A stretch of 8,696 nucleotides of DNA. Source: an uncultured Blastococcus sp. GTDB taxonomy: Bacteria; Actinomycetota; Actinomycetes; Mycobacteriales; Antricoccaceae. The stretch is from the NCBI GenBank assembly GCA_946221975.1, contig CAMIGT010000032.1:1-8696 (forward strand). Reading direction: 5' to 3'. Below are positions 6,106 to 8,696 of the stretch, piece after piece (within the stretch, counting starts at the first letter, position 1; every line of letters begins with the position of its first letter). Both the position numbers and the translations under genes were made by a program. The notes beneath the pieces are model-generated. The model saw only the letters and a program-made list of their open reading frames with translations. It did no database searches and had not been told where the DNA came from.

Positions 6106-7432
6106 TATAGCGGCGACCTTGGGCTCCGTCTCGCAGCGCGACTCCAGGCTGCTCTGGCATCCCTACGCGCCACTGCACGGCAACCCGCCGTACGTCGTCG
6201 AGGGTGCCGACGGGGTGCGGTTGCGGCTGCGAAACGCCGACGAGGTTGCCTACGAGGCCGTCGACGCGATGGCCTCGTGGTGGTGCGCCATCCACGGCTA
6301 CCGCAACCCACGCCTGGATGCGGCCGCCGCCGCGCAGCTCGATCGGTTCAGCCACGTGATGTTCGGTGGGCTGACGCACGAGCCCGCGGTCGCACTCGCC
6401 GAACAGCTGGTCGAGATCGCACCCGGCCCGATGGGGCACGTGTTCTTCGCCGACTCGGGTTCGGTCTCGGTCGAGGTCGCGCTGAAGCTCGCGGCGCAGT
6501 ACCAAGCCGCGCGCGGACGCCCTGCGCGCCAGCGGATCCTCACGGCGCGCGGCGGCTACCACGGCGACACGTTCGCGGCGATGAGCGTGTGCGACCCGGT
6601 CGAGGGCATGCACTCCGCCTTCCCCGGGCTCGTCGCGCAGCAGTTCTTCGCGCCCCGCCCACCGCCGGCGCGGCGCACCGAGCAGGGCTGGGAGTACGAC
6701 GCGGCGGCGGCAGCGTCATGGTGCGAGCAGCTCGGCGCGGTCGCCCACAAGCATGGCGACGAGATCGCCGCGATCATCGTCGAACCGGTGCTACAGGGCG
6801 CCGGCGGCATGTACGTCTACCCGCCCGCGTGCCTGCGCGCGATGCGGTCGGTGGCCGACGAGCTCGACATACTGCTGATTGCCGACGAGATCGCGACCGG
6901 GTTTGGCCGCACGGGCGCGATGTTTGCCTGCGACTGGGCCGATATCGCGCCCGACGTGATGTGCGTCGGCAAGGCCCTGACCGGCGGTTACCTGACGCTC
7001 GCGGCGGTCTTGATGAGCGAGCGCGTGGGATCGGCGATCAGCGGGTCGGAGTACGGCGCGCTGTTGCACGGACCCACGTTCATGGCTAATCCTCTCGCCT
7101 GCGCGATCGCCGGCGAGTCGGTGCGAATGGTGCGCGAGGGCGGGCTCGAACAGGTCTCCCGGCTGGGCACGGCGCTTGCTTCCGGCCTCGCCCCTCTCGC
7201 GGGGCTACCGGCGGTGCAGGATGTGCGCACGCTAGGCGCGGTTGGCGTGGTGCAGCTTGATCGTCCGGTCGATGTACCGGCGGTGACCGCTGCCGCTCTG
7301 CGCCGGGGAGTGTGGGTGCGCCCGTTCCGCGACCTCGTCTACACGATGCCGCCATACGTGAGCACGAACGCCGATATATCTGCGATCTGCTCAGCCATCG
7401 GCGGGGCCATCGAGGAGGCGTACGGGTCATGA
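6098..7432 (+). CDS. bioA: Adenosylmethionine-8-amino-7-oxononanoate aminotransferase (DAPA synthase)
   Basis: Class III PLP aminotransferase that converts KAPA to DAPA using S-adenosylmethionine as amino donor. The 444-residue product aligns by eye throughout with E. coli BioA. Visible elements: WHPY (20-23), [11 protein letters not shown] (58-68), [10 protein letters not shown] (88-97), the phosphate-binding segment [13 protein letters not shown] (118-130), [16 protein letters not shown] (152-167), [13 protein letters not shown] (261-273) with D263 facing the PLP nitrogen, the Schiff-base lysine K292 in [20 protein letters not shown] (324-336), and R409 in [14 protein letters not shown], the substrate carboxylate-binding arginine. 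I start at ATG 6098, 20 residues before WHPYA, as in relatives; this overlaps bioB by 8 nt and has no clear Shine-Dalgarno, so translation probably depends on bioB termination. In-frame alternatives at 6074 (GTG), 6050 and 6014 would add residues buried in the bioB tail. Confidence 0.97.
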   Translation: MPDIAATLGSVSQRDSRLLWHPYAPLHGNPPYVVEGADGVRLRLRNADEVAYEAVDAMASWWCAIHGYRNPRLDAAAAAQLDRFSHVMFGGLTHEPAVALAEQLVEIAPGPMGHVFFADSGSVSVEVALKLAAQYQAARGRPARQRILTARGGYHGDTFAAMSVCDPVEGMHSAFPGLVAQQFFAPRPPPARRTEQGWEYDAAAAASWCEQLGAVAHKHGDEIAAIIVEPVLQGAGGMYVYPPACLRAMRSVADELDILLIADEIATGFGRTGAMFACDWADIAPDVMCVGKALTGGYLTLAAVLMSERVGSAISGSEYGALLHGPTFMANPLACAIAGESVRMVREGGLEQVSRLGTALASGLAPLAGLPAVQDVRTLGAVGVVQLDRPVDVPAVTAAALRRGVWVRPFRDLVYTMPPYVSTNADISAICSAIGGAIEEAYGS

Positions 7433-8553
7433 GCCAGTGGGACGAGTGGCTGCGGGAGCGCGCATCGATGCGTACGAAGCGCGGGACCGAACGCGCCGCG
7501 CGAGTGCTGCGGCGTGCGGACGCGATCGACCTAGCTGGCAACGACTACCTCGGCCTGAGCCGCGACCCCCGCGTGGTGGCCGCGGGTGTCGACGCGCTGC
7601 GCCGCTATGGCGCCGGTGCGGCGGCGTCGCGCCTGGTGACCGGCACACTCGAGGTCCACGAAGAGCTCGAAGCGGCGCTGGCCGACCTGACCGGGCAGCA
7701 GGCCGCTTTCGCTTTCTCCAGCGGATACGCGGCCAACCTGGCGGCGATCACCGCGTTTGTCGACCGCGACACCTCGATCCTGTTGGACGCGCACGCGCAC
7801 GCGTCGCTGCACGATGCGGCACGGGCGTCGCGGGCGGCGTACGCGACCTTCGTCCACAACGATGCGCCCGACCTGGCCCGCCGGCTGCACACCGCTTCCG
7901 GCCGGGTCATTGTCGCGGTCGAGTCGATCTACAGCGTCCTGGGAGACGCGGCGCCATTGCGCGAGATTGCCGATATATGCGCCAAGTACGGTGCCCTTCT
8001 GGTTGTCGACGAGGCGCACGGCGTCGGTGTTGCTGGCGCCGGGCGAGGACTGGTGCACGCGCTGGGGCTGGCCGGGGCGCCGGACGTGGTGGTCACTGCG
8101 ACGCTGTCGAAATCCCTTGGCTCGCAAGGTGGAGCGGTGCTCGGCAGTCGCGCCGTCCGCGAACATCTCCTCAACGCAGCACGCACCGCCATCTTCGACA
8201 CGGGGCTGGCGCCGGCCGCTGCGGCGGCCGCGCTTGAGGCGACACGGATCGTGGACGCCGAACCTGAACGCGTCGCCGCGATCGGCCGCAACGCCGAACA
8301 CATCTCAACGATATTGGGAATCACGCCAAGCGCAGGCGCGGTGTTGTCGGTGCCGATGCCCAGCCCGGCGAGTGCGGTCGCGGCGCGCGAGGAGCTATGG
8401 GAGGTCGGCGTACTCGTCGGCTGCTTCCGACCCCCGAGCACCCCTGATGAGATCGCGCGGTTGCGCCTGACCGCCCGCGCCGACCTCGCGACCGCACAGC
8501 TGGACATCGCGCTCGGACGTGTGCAGTCCGTGCTCGCGGGATCTGCGGCATGA
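7429..8553 (+). CDS. bioF: 8-amino-7-oxononanoate synthase (KAPA synthase)
   Basis: PLP enzyme of the alpha-oxoamine synthase family that condenses pimeloyl-thioester with L-alanine, the first committed ring-forming step of biotin synthesis. In the 374-residue protein I see DLAGNDYLGLS (35-44), GAGAAASRLVTGT (61-73), SSGYAANLA (97-105) for phosphate contact, H124 in AHAS as the ring-stacking histidine, VESIYSVLGD (164-173), DEAHGVG (194-200) with D194 and H197, and the PLP lysine K228 in TLSKSLGSQGG. The ATG overlaps the bioA stop as ATGA and has GAGGAGG (7412-7418) ten bases upstream, so it can initiate by coupling or on its own. Its TGA overlaps the bioD ATG in the same way. Family relatives include CoA-lyase and aminolevulinate synthase, but the operon settles the assignment. 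Confidence 0.96.
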   Translation: MSQWDEWLRERASMRTKRGTERAARVLRRADAIDLAGNDYLGLSRDPRVVAAGVDALRRYGAGAAASRLVTGTLEVHEELEAALADLTGQQAAFAFSSGYAANLAAITAFVDRDTSILLDAHAHASLHDAARASRAAYATFVHNDAPDLARRLHTASGRVIVAVESIYSVLGDAAPLREIADICAKYGALLVVDEAHGVGVAGAGRGLVHALGLAGAPDVVVTATLSKSLGSQGGAVLGSRAVREHLLNAARTAIFDTGLAPAAAAAALEATRIVDAEPERVAAIGRNAEHISTILGITPSAGAVLSVPMPSPASAVAAREELWEVGVLVGCFRPPSTPDEIARLRLTARADLATAQLDIALGRVQSVLAGSAA

Positions 8554-8696
8554 GGGTGCCTTCGGTCATCGCGGTGACCGGCACCGACACCGACGTCGGC
8601 AAGACCATCGTGAGCGCCGCGATCGCCGCGACGCTGCGCGCGTCGGGCCGCACCGTGGTCGCCTACAAGCCCGCGCAGACCGGCGTGCGTTGTGGG
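8550..8696 (+). CDS. bioD: Dethiobiotin synthetase, N-terminal part (cut by window edge)
   Basis: The first 49 residues are present and the gene runs off the right edge. The ATG overlaps the bioF stop (ATGA). The protein opens with a P-loop, GTDTDVGKT at residues 11-19, and has AYKPAQTG at 38-45, the conserved lysine-containing segment near the substrate site. BioD is an ATP-dependent cytoplasmic ligase that closes the ureido ring of DAPA with CO2 to give dethiobiotin. Start, motifs and operon position agree, and this completes the bioF-bioA-bioD-bioB set. The remaining residues, and whether the operon continues, cannot be seen. Confidence 0.93.
   Translation, partial: MRVPSVIAVTGTDTDVGKTIVSAAIAATLRASGRTVVAYKPAQTGVRCG

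Overview
The window comes from a high-GC, Gram-positive-type genome and is almost certainly actinobacterial. Three things point that way: the minus-strand run metG-tatD-rpfB, which is a conserved actinobacterial neighbourhood (Mycobacterium tuberculosis has metS-tatD-rpfB-ksgA-ispE); the DUF348-repeat protein at the left edge; and a BioQ-type TetR regulator with its characteristic operator beside the biotin genes. I cannot name a genus from the sequence. No mobile element, tRNA, rRNA or CRISPR array is visible, and all genes look intact apart from the two cut by the window edges.

Layout. Positions 1-525 (minus) hold the 5' half of an rpfB-like gene. Its 200-nt upstream gap (526-725) contains a tandem 10-bp repeat, a TATAGT -10 box and, just after the predicted transcript start, a long hairpin with competing short hairpins. 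Positions 726-1571 (minus) are tatD and 1568-3157 (minus) are metG; these two share an ATGA junction. A short divergent gap (3158-3242) separates metG from corA (3243-4343, plus). corA converges on bioQ (4403-4927, minus) across 59 nt that contain a perfect DnaA-box 9-mer. The bioQ-bioB divergent gap (4928-5040) carries two copies of the 13-bp palindrome TGAACACCGTTCA arranged as a palindrome of palindromes. From 5041 to the right edge runs the plus-strand operon bioB-bioA-bioF-bioD, with consecutive overlaps of 8, 4 and 4 nt; bioD is cut after 49 codons.

How the genes work together. BioF (KAPA synthase), BioA (DAPA aminotransferase), BioD (dethiobiotin synthetase) and BioB (biotin synthase) form the complete late biotin pathway from pimeloyl thioester to biotin. 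No early pimeloyl-forming gene (bioC, bioH, bioW, bioI) is in view. BioQ is inferred to repress both itself and bioBAFD through the shared operator. The left half is a growth and cell-wall module: methionyl-tRNA synthetase, a TatD-family nuclease, and a peptidoglycan-acting resuscitation-promoting factor. CorA is a magnesium/divalent cation channel with no evident link to either module.

The most unusual material is non-coding: the structured rpfB leader with mutually exclusive pairings, the tandem repeat upstream of its promoter, and the nested BioQ operator.
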